Positions 17,697 to 25,575 of a stretch of DNA of 64,000 bases are shown here, one piece after another. The translations under genes and the position numbers were made by a program. Each line of letters starts with the position of its first letter. Positions within the stretch are counted from its first letter, which is position 1. The DNA is taken from assembly GCA_049975385.1 (NCBI GenBank), contig JBNGDO010000004.1, positions 1 to 64,000 on the forward strand. The letters run 5' to 3'. Origin of the DNA: DSWT01 sp049975385 (GTDB taxonomy: Bacteria; Chloroflexota; Anaerolineae; B4-G1; SLSP01). The notes beneath the pieces were generated by a model. It was not told the origin of the DNA. It worked only from the letters and a program-made list of their open reading frames with translations, and searched no databases.

Positions 17697-20600
17697 ATGT
17701 CAAAAAGTGCTACCGAAACCATACTTTCCGCCTTCCTCCCCCCCGTCCGCGACTGGTTCGCGGAGACTTTTGGAGAGCCGACACCGCCGCAGGCGCAGGG
17801 CTGGCCCGCGATCCAGCGCGGCGAGCATACGCTCATCCTCGCGCCCACCGGCTCCGGCAAAACGCTCTCCGCCTTCCTGTGGGGGATTGACCAGCTTTTC
17901 CGAGAGCTTAACGAATCGGCGAATAGCGAATTACGAATTGCGAATTGCAAATCGTCTGCTGATGAACAACCACCCACAACCAGTGAAGGCGTCCGGCTAG
18001 TCTACATTTCTCCGCTGAAGGCCCTCAACAACGATATCCATCGCAACCTTCGCGTGCCGCTGGCGGGCATCCGCGTCAAGGCCGACGAAATGGGCATCGA
18101 TCTCCCGCACATCCGCGTGGCGGTCCGCTCCGGCGACACCCCACAGCGCGACCGGCGCGCCATGCTGCGCGAACCACCGCACATCCTCATAACCACGCCG
18201 GAATCGTTCTACCTGCTGCTCTCCAGCCCCAAAGCGCGAGAGATGTTCCGCACCGTCCACACCATCATCGTGGACGAAATCCACACGCTCGCCGGAAACA
18301 AACGCGGCGTCCACCTGGCCCTCAGTCTCGAACGGCTGCAACACCTGGCGGAGAACCCCATCCAGCGCATCGGCCTCTCCGCGACGATTGAGCCGCTGGA
18401 CGAGGCCGCGCGGTTTTTAGGCGGATACGAGTGGCGGGAAGAATCAAGAATCATGAATCATGAATCAGCGAATCAGCGAGTCAATGAACTCCTCCCTCCC
18501 CCAAAAACTCCCACATCCCCACACCTCCACACTCCCACACGCCTTCTCTCCCCCCGCCCCGTCACCATCATCGACGCTGCCTACAAGAAAGCACTGGATT
18601 TGCGAGTCGTGACGACGGTCGATGACTTCCGCAATCTGCCCGGCGACTCGGTGTGGCCGTCCATCATCCCACGCGTGCTCGACCTGATCCGCGCGCACAG
18701 GACGACGCTCGTCTTCACCAACAACCGCCGTCTGGCGGAGCGCGCGGGCGACTATCTAAACGAGCAGTGGGCGGCCGAAGCCTCCGGAAAGGCCACCGGC
18801 CTCATCAAAGACGGTACCGCTACCGGCATCGGGTTGATGGCGACGGGCGATGGGACGCGCGCCGGCCCCGTCCGCGTGCATCACGGCAGCGTCGCCAAAG
18901 AGACACGCCTGGAAATCGAGCGCCAACTCAAGGCCGGGGAACTGCCCGCGCTGGTAGGTACCTCGTCGCTGGAACTCGGCATCGACATCGGCGCAATAGA
19001 CCTAATCGTACAACTGCAAAGCCCTAAGTCCGTCTCGCAAGGCTTGCAGCGCGTGGGCCGCTCCGGCCACCTCGTCGGGCAGACGAGTGTGGGCCGCATC
19101 TTCCCCACCCACCGTGAGGATGTGGTGGAAGCGGCCGCCATCGCGGGTGGAATGCTACGCGGCGCCGTCGAGCCGACCTACACCCCGCGCCACCCGCTGG
19201 ACGTACTGGCCCAGCAAATCGTGGCGATGGTGTCGGTTGAAACCTGGGACGCGGATGCATTGTTCGGGCTGGTGCGCCAGGCCTACGCCTACACCGATCT
19301 CACCGCGCGCGCGTTCCAGACGACGTTGGAGATGCTCGCCGGGCGCTACCCGAGCCAGGCGTACCGCGAGCTGCGCGCCCGGTTGGACTGGGATCGCGTG
19401 AACAACAAGCTGGCGGCGCTCCCCGGCTCACGGATGCTGGCGCTCATCAATGGCGGAACCATCCCCAACACCGGTGCGTTCGGCGCGTACCTTGCCGATG
19501 GCAAGACCAAACTCGGCGAGTTGGACGAGGAATTCGTCTTCGAGACGCGCATCGGCGACACGTTGATGCTCGGTTCGCAGGTCTGGCGCGTGCTCGATAT
19601 CGATGAGAACCGCGTCACCGTGACCGAAGCGCCCGGCGCAATCCCCCGGATGCCCTTCTGGCGCGGCGATTTCCCCTGGCGGCCCTACGAACTCGGCCAG
19701 CGTGTCGGCGCCTTCCGCCGGGCTGTGGCCGAGAAACTGGAAGCCTTGCGCCGCGACCTGGGCCTGCCGGATGACACGCCGTTCAAAGATATTTTGGATG
19801 CTTACCACAGAGACACAGAGGACATAGAGAAAGATCAAAAAAATCTCCGTGCTCTCCGTGTCTCCGTGGTGAATCTCTTGTCCCGGCTCCAGAAAACCTA
19901 CGCCCTGGACACGAACTCGGCCTGGAACACGCTCGACTACCTCGCCAGCCAGCTCGATCAAACCGGCGCGCTCGCCACCGACCGCAGCGTCCTGGTGGAA
20001 GTCTTCGACGACGCCCTGGGCGACCCGCGCATGGTCGTTCACTCACCGTTCGGCGGGCGCGTCAACGGTCCGTGGGGGCTGGCGCTGGCAGGCGCCTTGC
20101 GCGAACGCACAGGGGTCAATATCGAAGTGGAAACCAACGACGACGGCATCCTGCTGCGATTGCTCGATAGCGAAGCCGAATTCCCGCTGGACGTCGTGAC
20201 CGAGATGGGGCCGCAGGAGGCCCGCGAGCGCATCCTACGCGAACTGCCCGACTCGGCGGTGTTCGGCGCGCGCTTCCGCCAGAATTCGGCGCGTGCGCTG
20301 CTCTTGCCGAGCGTCGGGCGTGGCAAACGGACGCCGTTCTGGCTCCAAAGACTGCGCGCCAAAGAACTGTACCAGGTCGTGCGCAAATTCGACGATTTCC
20401 CCATCGTCGCCGAAACCTACCGCGACTGCCTGCAAGACGTGCTCGATCTGCCGCACCTCGAAGAAGTCCTCGGCGGCATCCAGCGGGGTGACATCACCGT
20501 GACCGTGATGGAATCGCGCGCCCCTTCGCCTGTAGCGGAAAGCTTGATGTTCAACTTCATCAGCACGCGTATGTACGAGTGGGACACGCCCAAAGCCGAA

Positions 20601-22724
20601 CAGCAGTTGCAGCAACTAGCGATCAACCGCGATCTGCTGCAAGACTTGCTCAAAGATGTGGCGCTCGATGAACTACTGCGTCCCGAAGCCGTCGACGCCG
20701 TCCGTGGCCGGTTGCAGCACACGCTACCCACGGCATGGGCGCGCACCGAGGCGGAACTTGCCGTCCTACTCCAGCAGATGGGCGACCTCTCACCCAGCGA
20801 AGTCGCGCAGCGCACGATGGTCGATCCCTCAAGCTGGATCGCGCACCTGACCGGCGAAAGGCGCGTGATCGGCATGGACATCCCGACCGCGACGAAGCCC
20901 GAATTTCGATGGGTGTTTGCGGAATATCAGGCGGATTATGTTGCGGCGTTTGCGTCCGCCACAACGCCTGCCGATAAATCAGCAGGCTACACCATCACGC
21001 CCGATGAATCGGGCTTGCCGGAAAAAGTCTCCTCAAGCCCCCTTCAGGGGGCGCGATCCAGCCCGGCGATCAATCGCCGGGCGGCAAGCCGTTGCATCCT
21101 CGAACGTTTCCTCAGTTACGCCGGCCCGGTGACACTGGACGCCATCCGCGCACGCTACGCTTTCCCGGTGGACTGGCTAGAAGCGGAACTCGACCGCTTG
21201 ATTGAGAAACGAGAACTCGTCCACGGGCATTTTACGCCGCAAGCCGAGGACACCCCGGCGGCGGAAGCCGAATTCGTGGATCGCCGCGCGCTGGAGCAGA
21301 TTCACCGCCGCACGCTGAGTATCCTACGACAAGAAGTGCAGCCTGTCCCCTTCACTGTCTACGCAGATTTTCTGGCACGCTGGCAAAACGTAATCCCCCC
21401 CTCAGTCCCCCCAATAGGGGGGGAAGAAATCTCCCCCCCAGTGAGGGGGATTAAGGGGGGGAGCTTAGTCAAAATTCTCCAACAACTGCGCGCCTTGCCG
21501 GTCGTGGGCCGCATCTGGGAGCGCGATGTGCTGCCGCTACGTCTTCCCGACTACCACCCGGCGGATCTCGATGCGCTCTGCAACAGCGGCGACCTGGTGT
21601 GGGTTGGCTCCGGCGGGACGGATCCGCGCTATGGACGCGTGCGCTTCCTGTTCCGGGGTGAAGGCCACAGCTACCTTGAATCACCGGATACGAGCGCGCT
21701 CGGCGAGCAGGCACAGACGGTCTACGACTTCCTCAACTCCGAGGGCGCGGTCTTCTTCAACGATATTGGCGAGGCGCTGGAGCTCGAAGAGGCCGTTGTG
21801 GAATCCGCCCTCATCGAGCTGGTGCTGGCAGGCCTGGCGACCAACGACAGCCTCGAAGCGATGCGCCAGATTGTGCAGGAAGGCAAATCGCAGCCACAGA
21901 CAGCTAAGCCATACAGCTCGCTGGAAGCCGATCTCGCCCGGCGGCGTGCGGCCTTCGGCCTCAACGTACGGGCTGTAGGGCACAAGCCGGAGCGCGCTCG
22001 GTATAGGTCAGCACGGCGGCGCGCCCGCCAGCGGGTGGAGCAGCAGACTTCGGCGCCGCGCTGGGTGGGCCGCTGGACGCTCGTGCAGCGATTCAGCATC
22101 ATGGGCAAGCCGATCTCGGTCGGCGAGCGTACTGCCCGGCAAGCCCGGCAACTGCTCGCCCGCTACGGCGTCGTCACCCACGAGTGCCTGGAAAACGAGG
22201 CCGGGTCTTGGGATTGGCGCCTGATCTACCGGGAACTGCAACGGCAAGAAATGCGCGGCGAAGTGCGGCGTGGCTATTTCGTGCAGGGGCTATCGGGAGC
22301 GCAGTTCGCGCTGCCGGATGTGGTGGAGCAATTACGCGCGCTCCGCGATAGGACGGAGAACAACGAGCCGGTCGTGCTCAATGCCTGCGACCCGGCCTGC
22401 TTCTACGGGCCAACCCGCGAGGATATGCCCGAAGCCCTCACCTTCACCCGCATCCCTTCGACATGGCTGGTGCAGGTACGTGGGCTGCCCGTACTCGTCG
22501 CCGCGAACACCGGTACGTCCATCACGACCGCGCCTGGCGTCGATGACGGAACACTGCAACGTACGCTTGAGGCGCTGTTCACCCACCTCACTACCTTTGA
22601 AACGCGCGTCATCATCGAGACTTGGAACGACGAACCGGTGCTAGACAGCGCCGGGGCAAGTTTGATCGAGGCAGTGGGTGGCTACCGGTACTATCCTGGC
22701 ATGGCGTGGGAGCAAAAGGGTTGA
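17697..22724 (+). CDS. lhr: Lhr-type ATP-dependent DNA helicase with five in-frame repeat intrusions
   Basis: This 1675-residue superfamily 2 helicase has Walker A (APTGSGKT, about 49-56), DEIH (about 192-195), LSATIEP (about 226), LVFTNNRRLAERAGDYL, GTSSLELGIDIG and QGLQRVGRSGH. The long C-terminal part with winged-helix and Lhr-CTD sequence follows. It should unwind DNA or DNA-RNA in repair. Compared with Lhr proteins of about 1400-1550 residues it is enlarged by low-complexity stretches at about residues 72-98, 248-283, 701-727, 1088-1133 and 1231-1260. Each is encoded by repeat-like DNA that keeps the frame. The ATG follows AAGGAG. Confidence 0.85.
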   Translation: MSKSATETILSAFLPPVRDWFAETFGEPTPPQAQGWPAIQRGEHTLILAPTGSGKTLSAFLWGIDQLFRELNESANSELRIANCKSSADEQPPTTSEGVRLVYISPLKALNNDIHRNLRVPLAGIRVKADEMGIDLPHIRVAVRSGDTPQRDRRAMLREPPHILITTPESFYLLLSSPKAREMFRTVHTIIVDEIHTLAGNKRGVHLALSLERLQHLAENPIQRIGLSATIEPLDEAARFLGGYEWREESRIMNHESANQRVNELLPPPKTPTSPHLHTPTRLLSPRPVTIIDAAYKKALDLRVVTTVDDFRNLPGDSVWPSIIPRVLDLIRAHRTTLVFTNNRRLAERAGDYLNEQWAAEASGKATGLIKDGTATGIGLMATGDGTRAGPVRVHHGSVAKETRLEIERQLKAGELPALVGTSSLELGIDIGAIDLIVQLQSPKSVSQGLQRVGRSGHLVGQTSVGRIFPTHREDVVEAAAIAGGMLRGAVEPTYTPRHPLDVLAQQIVAMVSVETWDADALFGLVRQAYAYTDLTARAFQTTLEMLAGRYPSQAYRELRARLDWDRVNNKLAALPGSRMLALINGGTIPNTGAFGAYLADGKTKLGELDEEFVFETRIGDTLMLGSQVWRVLDIDENRVTVTEAPGAIPRMPFWRGDFPWRPYELGQRVGAFRRAVAEKLEALRRDLGLPDDTPFKDILDAYHRDTEDIEKDQKNLRALRVSVVNLLSRLQKTYALDTNSAWNTLDYLASQLDQTGALATDRSVLVEVFDDALGDPRMVVHSPFGGRVNGPWGLALAGALRERTGVNIEVETNDDGILLRLLDSEAEFPLDVVTEMGPQEARERILRELPDSAVFGARFRQNSARALLLPSVGRGKRTPFWLQRLRAKELYQVVRKFDDFPIVAETYRDCLQDVLDLPHLEEVLGGIQRGDITVTVMESRAPSPVAESLMFNFISTRMYEWDTPKAEQQLQQLAINRDLLQDLLKDVALDELLRPEAVDAVRGRLQHTLPTAWARTEAELAVLLQQMGDLSPSEVAQRTMVDPSSWIAHLTGERRVIGMDIPTATKPEFRWVFAEYQADYVAAFASATTPADKSAGYTITPDESGLPEKVSSSPLQGARSSPAINRRAASRCILERFLSYAGPVTLDAIRARYAFPVDWLEAELDRLIEKRELVHGHFTPQAEDTPAAEAEFVDRRALEQIHRRTLSILRQEVQPVPFTVYADFLARWQNVIPPSVPPIGGEEISPPVRGIKGGSLVKILQQLRALPVVGRIWERDVLPLRLPDYHPADLDALCNSGDLVWVGSGGTDPRYGRVRFLFRGEGHSYLESPDTSALGEQAQTVYDFLNSEGAVFFNDIGEALELEEAVVESALIELVLAGLATNDSLEAMRQIVQEGKSQPQTAKPYSSLEADLARRRAAFGLNVRAVGHKPERARYRSARRRARQRVEQQTSAPRWVGRWTLVQRFSIMGKPISVGERTARQARQLLARYGVVTHECLENEAGSWDWRLIYRELQRQEMRGEVRRGYFVQGLSGAQFALPDVVEQLRALRDRTENNEPVVLNACDPACFYGPTREDMPEALTFTRIPSTWLVQVRGLPVLVAANTGTSITTAPGVDDGTLQRTLEALFTHLTTFETRVIIETWNDEPVLDSAGASLIEAVGGYRYYPGMAWEQKG
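17911..17960. repeat. In-CDS repeat of gaattacgaattgc type
   Basis: Units of the form CGAATTRCGAATTGC encode a serine/asparagine-rich insertion (SANSELRIANCKSS) between helicase motifs I and Ia of the Lhr gene. The unit style matches intergenic repeats, not the GC-rich coding text around it. The frame is preserved. Confidence 0.65.
18438..18545. repeat. In-CDS compound repeat (gaatcatgaatc plus ccacactccc units)
   Basis: Two adjacent repeat types, ATCATGAATCATGAATCAGC and CCCACATCCCCACACCTCCA, encode a low-complexity segment after GGYEW in the helicase core and before PVTIIDAAYK. The frame is kept. The segment adds about 35 residues. Confidence 0.7.
19799..19876. repeat. In-CDS foldback repeat (ccacagagacacagag)
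   Basis: The left arm ACCACAGAGACACAGAGGA and the right arm TCTCCGTGTCTCCGTGGTG are imperfect reverse complements. The foldback encodes HRDTEDIEKDQKNLRALRV inside the Lhr gene without a frame change. A relative with CACCGCAGAG ends is intergenic at 31540-31608. Confidence 0.75.
20964..21092. repeat. In-CDS array of four consecutive hairpins
   Basis: Four short-loop hairpins follow one another inside the Lhr gene: GCCTGC/GCAGGC (10-bp stem with one mismatch), GCCCGAT/ATCGGGC, GCCCCCT/AGGGGGC and GCCCGGCGAT/ATCGCCGGGC. Each has a 2-base loop. The segment is in frame and encodes about 45 residues poor in secondary structure. Confidence 0.8.
21389..21475. repeat. In-CDS G/C-run foldback repeat
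   Basis: Runs of 6-8 C (CCCCCCCTCAGTCCCCCC) followed by runs of G (GAGGGGGATTAAGGGGGG) form an extended foldback. It encodes a proline/glycine-rich segment (IPPSVPPIGGEEISPPVRG) of the Lhr protein. The frame is preserved. Confidence 0.75.
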
Positions 22725-22739
22725 CTTAAAGCCGTTTTG

Positions 22740-22765
22740 TTGTACATTATGTACATAATGTACAA
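22740..22765. promoter_or_regulatory. 26-bp perfect palindrome, probable operator of the PHD/PIN operon
   Basis: A perfect palindrome centred between 22752 and 22753 contains three overlapping GTACAT/ATGTAC blocks. It ends directly at the AAAGGAGG ribosome site of the antitoxin gene. PHD/YefM antitoxins typically autoregulate by binding such sites. Confidence 0.8.
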
Positions 22766-22776
22766 AGGAGGTCCCT

Positions 22777-23055
22777 ATGGAACGCGCTTACAGCACTGCC
22801 GAGGCACGAGCTAATTTCTCGCAACTGGTCACAGAAGCCGGGTATGCTGGTCGCGAGGCGATCATTCGGCGCAATAAACGCCCGCTTGCCGTCATCATTG
22901 GCTATGAGCAATATCTGGAATGGCGACAGCAAGCCGGGGAGCGCGCTGCCCGATTCGCTGTCTATGATGAAATCCGTGCACAGAATGTGGATGTCGAGCA
23001 GGAAGAAGTGGAAAGCGAAATCACCGCTGCTCTGGATGCGGTACGCGGATCCTGA
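22777..23055 (+). CDS. PHD/YefM-family antitoxin
   Basis: This 92-residue protein begins RAYSTAEARANFSQLVTEAG and continues EAIIRRNKRPLAVIIGYEQYLEW, the standard Phd/YefM DNA-binding fold. The acidic C-terminus (NVDVEQEEVESEITAALDAV) would wrap the toxin. It is followed after 3 bases by a PIN-domain toxin gene and preceded by a perfect palindrome likely to be its own operator. Confidence 0.9.
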   Translation: MERAYSTAEARANFSQLVTEAGYAGREAIIRRNKRPLAVIIGYEQYLEWRQQAGERAARFAVYDEIRAQNVDVEQEEVESEITAALDAVRGS

Positions 23056-23058
23056 ACG

Positions 23059-23520
23059 ATGCCGGAGATTGACGCCGAACACCCACGTCCGCTGTGTGTT
23101 GTCCTGGATACCAATGTCTATATCAGTGGTGTGATTCTCTCTCGTGGCACTCCATTCGAAATCTTGGAAGCATGGCGCAAACAAGCATACATCCCGATCA
23201 CATCCGAGGCCATTATCGCCGAAATCGAACGCGTACTGCGTTATCCTCGCATCCGTGACCGTTACCATATCACGGATGCGGATAATATGCGTTTAATCGC
23301 CTCATTACGCACCGACGCTCTAGTCGTGCCCGATTCAAATACAGCGAACGGCATCTGCTCTGATCCGGACGACGACAAGTTTCTGGCCTGCGCCTCAACT
23401 GCGCAGGCTGACTACATTGTCACCGGGGACCCGGATTTGCTCATACTGGGACAGTACAAAGAGACAATCATCCTCAAGCCGCATGAATTTCTGAACCAGC
23501 TTGAAATGGGGGATAAATGA
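23059..23520 (+). CDS. PIN-domain ribonuclease toxin
   Basis: The protein has 153 residues. The acidic active-site residues of the PIN nuclease fold are visible: VVLDTNVYISG (first Asp), SEAIIAEIERVL (Glu), DPDDDKFLACA (Asp) and YIVTGDPDLL (Asp). It belongs to the COG1569-type toxin components paired with PHD antitoxins. It overlaps the downstream Mth938-domain gene by ATGA, so three genes form one coupled operon. Confidence 0.88.
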   Translation: MPEIDAEHPRPLCVVLDTNVYISGVILSRGTPFEILEAWRKQAYIPITSEAIIAEIERVLRYPRIRDRYHITDADNMRLIASLRTDALVVPDSNTANGICSDPDDDKFLACASTAQADYIVTGDPDLLILGQYKETIILKPHEFLNQLEMGDK

Positions 23521-23879
23521 AACCCACAATTGATGACACTAAATTTGGTTCGATCACCATCGAAGGCGAAAAAATCCGGCACGATGTCGTGATCCGGCTT
23601 AACGGTGACGTGGAAAAGCGCAAGAAAAAGCTGTCGAAAGCGCTCTACGGCACATCGCACGTCATCTCGTTGGACGAAGCCAAGTACGTCTACCAGGACG
23701 GTGCAGAACACCTTATCGTCGGCACCGGTCAAAACGGTCTGGTCACGCTCTCCGCAGAAGCAACGGAATATCTTGACCACAAAGCGTGCCACGTCGAGTT
23801 ATTGCCGACACCTCAGGCCATCAAAGCCTGGAACAAAGCGGAAGGCGCAGCGATCGGCCTATTTCATATCACGTGCTGA
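23517..23879 (+). CDS. Mth938-like domain protein
   Basis: This 120-residue protein matches the small Mth938/NDUFAF3-like fold, with DTKFGSITIEGEKIRHDVVI at the N-terminus, DGAEHLIVGTGQNGLVTLS in the centre and LLPTPQAIKAWNKAEG near the end. The molecular function of bacterial members is unknown. The 4-base overlap with the PIN toxin gene indicates translational coupling, which is unusual for this family. Confidence 0.8.
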   Translation: MKPTIDDTKFGSITIEGEKIRHDVVIRLNGDVEKRKKKLSKALYGTSHVISLDEAKYVYQDGAEHLIVGTGQNGLVTLSAEATEYLDHKACHVELLPTPQAIKAWNKAEGAAIGLFHITC

Positions 23880-23902
23880 ATCAAAGGAGGTATTGAGCAA
23901 CC

Positions 23903-24793
23903 ATGAAAATCCACGGCATCATTCCCGCTATGGTCACACCCTTTCACGACGACGAATCACTGAACGAGGATGTGCTGCGCCAATTGGTCAATTACCTGAT
24001 CGCAAGTGGCGTGCATGGCCTGTTTCCGACAGGGAGCCAGGGAGAATTCTACGCCCTCACGCCGGATGAGAAACAGCGCGTGTGGGAGGTCGTGGTGGAC
24101 GAGACCGCCGGGCGCACGCCGGTCTACGCGGGGACAGGCGCCATCACCACCCGCGAGGTCATCGCGCTGAACAAACGGGCCGAGCGCGCCGGCATTCAGG
24201 CCGTCTCCGTCCTCACGCCGATGTTCATCAACCCCACCCAGGACGAACTCTACCGCCACTACGTCGCCATCGCCGACGCGACGACGCTGCCCGTGCTGCT
24301 CTACAACAACCCGGGGCGCACCGGCGTTCACCTGTCGGCGGACCTCGTGGGACGGCTGGCGGGACATCCCAACATCGCCGGTGTCAAAGACTCCAGCGGC
24401 GACCTCTCGTTGACGCTCGAATACCTCCGTCGGACAGACCGCAATCGCTTTGCCGTGCTGATGGGGCGCGACACGCTCATCTACGCGGGATTGCTGCACG
24501 GCACAGCAGGGGCCATTGCCGCAACGGCCAACGTTGCACCGGCTCTGGTTGTCGCCATCTACGAGGCTTTCATTGCCGGGGACCTCGACCGCGCGCTGGC
24601 TGCACAAAACGCGCTCGCGCCGCTGCGCCAGGCGTTCGCATTGGGGACGTTCCCGGGGGTCGTGAAATACGCACTGGCGCTACTCGGCATCCCTGCCGGG
24701 CCGGCGCGTGGGCCGGTGGGGGCGCTGTCGCCGGAGAATCACGAGAAACTCAAGCGCATCGTTGAGGCAATAAACAGAACTACTCGGCTATAA
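23903..24793 (+). CDS. Dihydrodipicolinate synthase / N-acetylneuraminate lyase family aldolase
   Basis: The protein has 296 residues. It has the TIM-barrel landmarks of the DapA/NanA superfamily: GLFPTGSQGEFYAL, LLYNNPGRTG with the catalytic tyrosine and GVKDSSGD with the Schiff-base lysine. TGSQGE replaces the TTGE of true DapA and no lysine-pathway genes are adjacent, so an aldolase for another 2-keto acid is possible. A ribosome site (AAAGGAGG) precedes the ATG. The 3' end overlaps the convergent toxin gene by 14 bases. Confidence 0.8.
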   Translation: MKIHGIIPAMVTPFHDDESLNEDVLRQLVNYLIASGVHGLFPTGSQGEFYALTPDEKQRVWEVVVDETAGRTPVYAGTGAITTREVIALNKRAERAGIQAVSVLTPMFINPTQDELYRHYVAIADATTLPVLLYNNPGRTGVHLSADLVGRLAGHPNIAGVKDSSGDLSLTLEYLRRTDRNRFAVLMGRDTLIYAGLLHGTAGAIAATANVAPALVVAIYEAFIAGDLDRALAAQNALAPLRQAFALGTFPGVVKYALALLGIPAGPARGPVGALSPENHEKLKRIVEAINRTTRL

Positions 24794-25160
24794 GATGCAC
24801 CAGATAGTCCAGCACTAATGGCAAATCATGATCTGGATTGCCGGTAAGGGGAGAGATTTCCACGTGCCCATTAGCAGCATGAAAATGATGAGGATGTGAT
24901 TGCAAAGTAGAGAAATGCTCTTTGTTATCCCAACGCACAGACTGTTCACCGCAGATGACGTGGTATGCATAATCGGTATGCCCGTCGTTGTGATACAACC
25001 GTACTTGCACAGTTCCCCCAGAGACAAGTGTGGCACGCACCTTGAACGCAAACTGCCGTTTGGAAAACTGCTGGGTCTCCAGAATCCGAACACTATGGCA
25101 ATGTGGCCAGGTTTGCAATGTTGTAATCACAAACTCTAGCCAATCGCTCAACGTCTTCAT
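24780..25160 (-). CDS. tumE: TumE-family toxin, second copy
   Basis: The start at 25160 overlaps the antitoxin stop by ATGA; a longer frame to 25217 ignores that coupling. The 126-residue protein has the family pattern VQVRLYHNDGHTDYAYHV, SVRWDNKEHFSTLQSHPHHFH and a C-terminal helix LPLVLDYLVHLI. It is clearly divergent from the first copy at 17032, so the pairs are not a recent duplication. Gene order is antitoxin then toxin, as in the first locus. Confidence 0.75.
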   Translation of the reverse strand: MKTLSDWLEFVITTLQTWPHCHSVRILETQQFSKRQFAFKVRATLVSGGTVQVRLYHNDGHTDYAYHVICGEQSVRWDNKEHFSTLQSHPHHFHAANGHVEISPLTGNPDHDLPLVLDYLVHLIAE

Positions 25161-25483
25161 AATGATTCGGCCTGCAGGCCTAACCAGCTCTGTAACATCT
25201 CGCGGGCTATTTTCCAATCCAAGGCGTCTTCTTCTTCAGCCATAACCGCCTGGTTGAGGGATGGATGCGGCTGGCGCAAGAGAGTTGCCGAGCGGGATTG
25301 AAGATACGCCTCGAACTGCTCGTAAGTCATGCTGTATTTGGCCTGTAAAGCCTCGATGTTGCTACGATAATATTCGATCTGGCGCAGTATATACTCGCGA
25401 GCCATTTCTGTCACCGCCTGCTCCGGGCTAGCGAACAATCCCCGCCGGACAAAAGGTTCGACAATCATCGAAATTGTGGTCAT
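25157..25483 (-). CDS. tumA: TumA-type antitoxin, second copy
   Basis: The ATG at 25483 follows GGAGGCAG. The 108-residue protein is helical, with EQAVTEMAREYILRQIEYYRSN and KYSMTYEQFEAYL as in antitoxins paired with TumE, and an acidic C-terminus (AEEEDALDWKIAREML). It has no clear sequence likeness to the first antitoxin apart from size and helix pattern. A palindrome overlaps its promoter, consistent with autoregulation. Confidence 0.65.
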   Translation of the reverse strand: MTTISMIVEPFVRRGLFASPEQAVTEMAREYILRQIEYYRSNIEALQAKYSMTYEQFEAYLQSRSATLLRQPHPSLNQAVMAEEEDALDWKIAREMLQSWLGLQAESL

Positions 25484-25501
25484 CGCTGCCTCCTGGCTCC
25501 C

Positions 25502-25530
25502 ACTATACCGCATTTCGGTATGAAAAGCAA
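25502..25530 (-). promoter_or_regulatory. Promoter with overlapping operator-like palindrome for the second TumA/TumE operon
   Basis: On the minus strand TTGCTT (25530-25525) and TATAGT (25507-25502) are spaced by 17 bases. The inverted repeat ATACCG/CGGTAT (25505-25521) covers the -10 end and spacer, where a bound antitoxin would block RNA polymerase. Confidence 0.6.
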
Positions 25531-25575
25531 CATCCATCAGGGCATTTTTCTGCTTTCAGGCCACCGTCAAAATCC

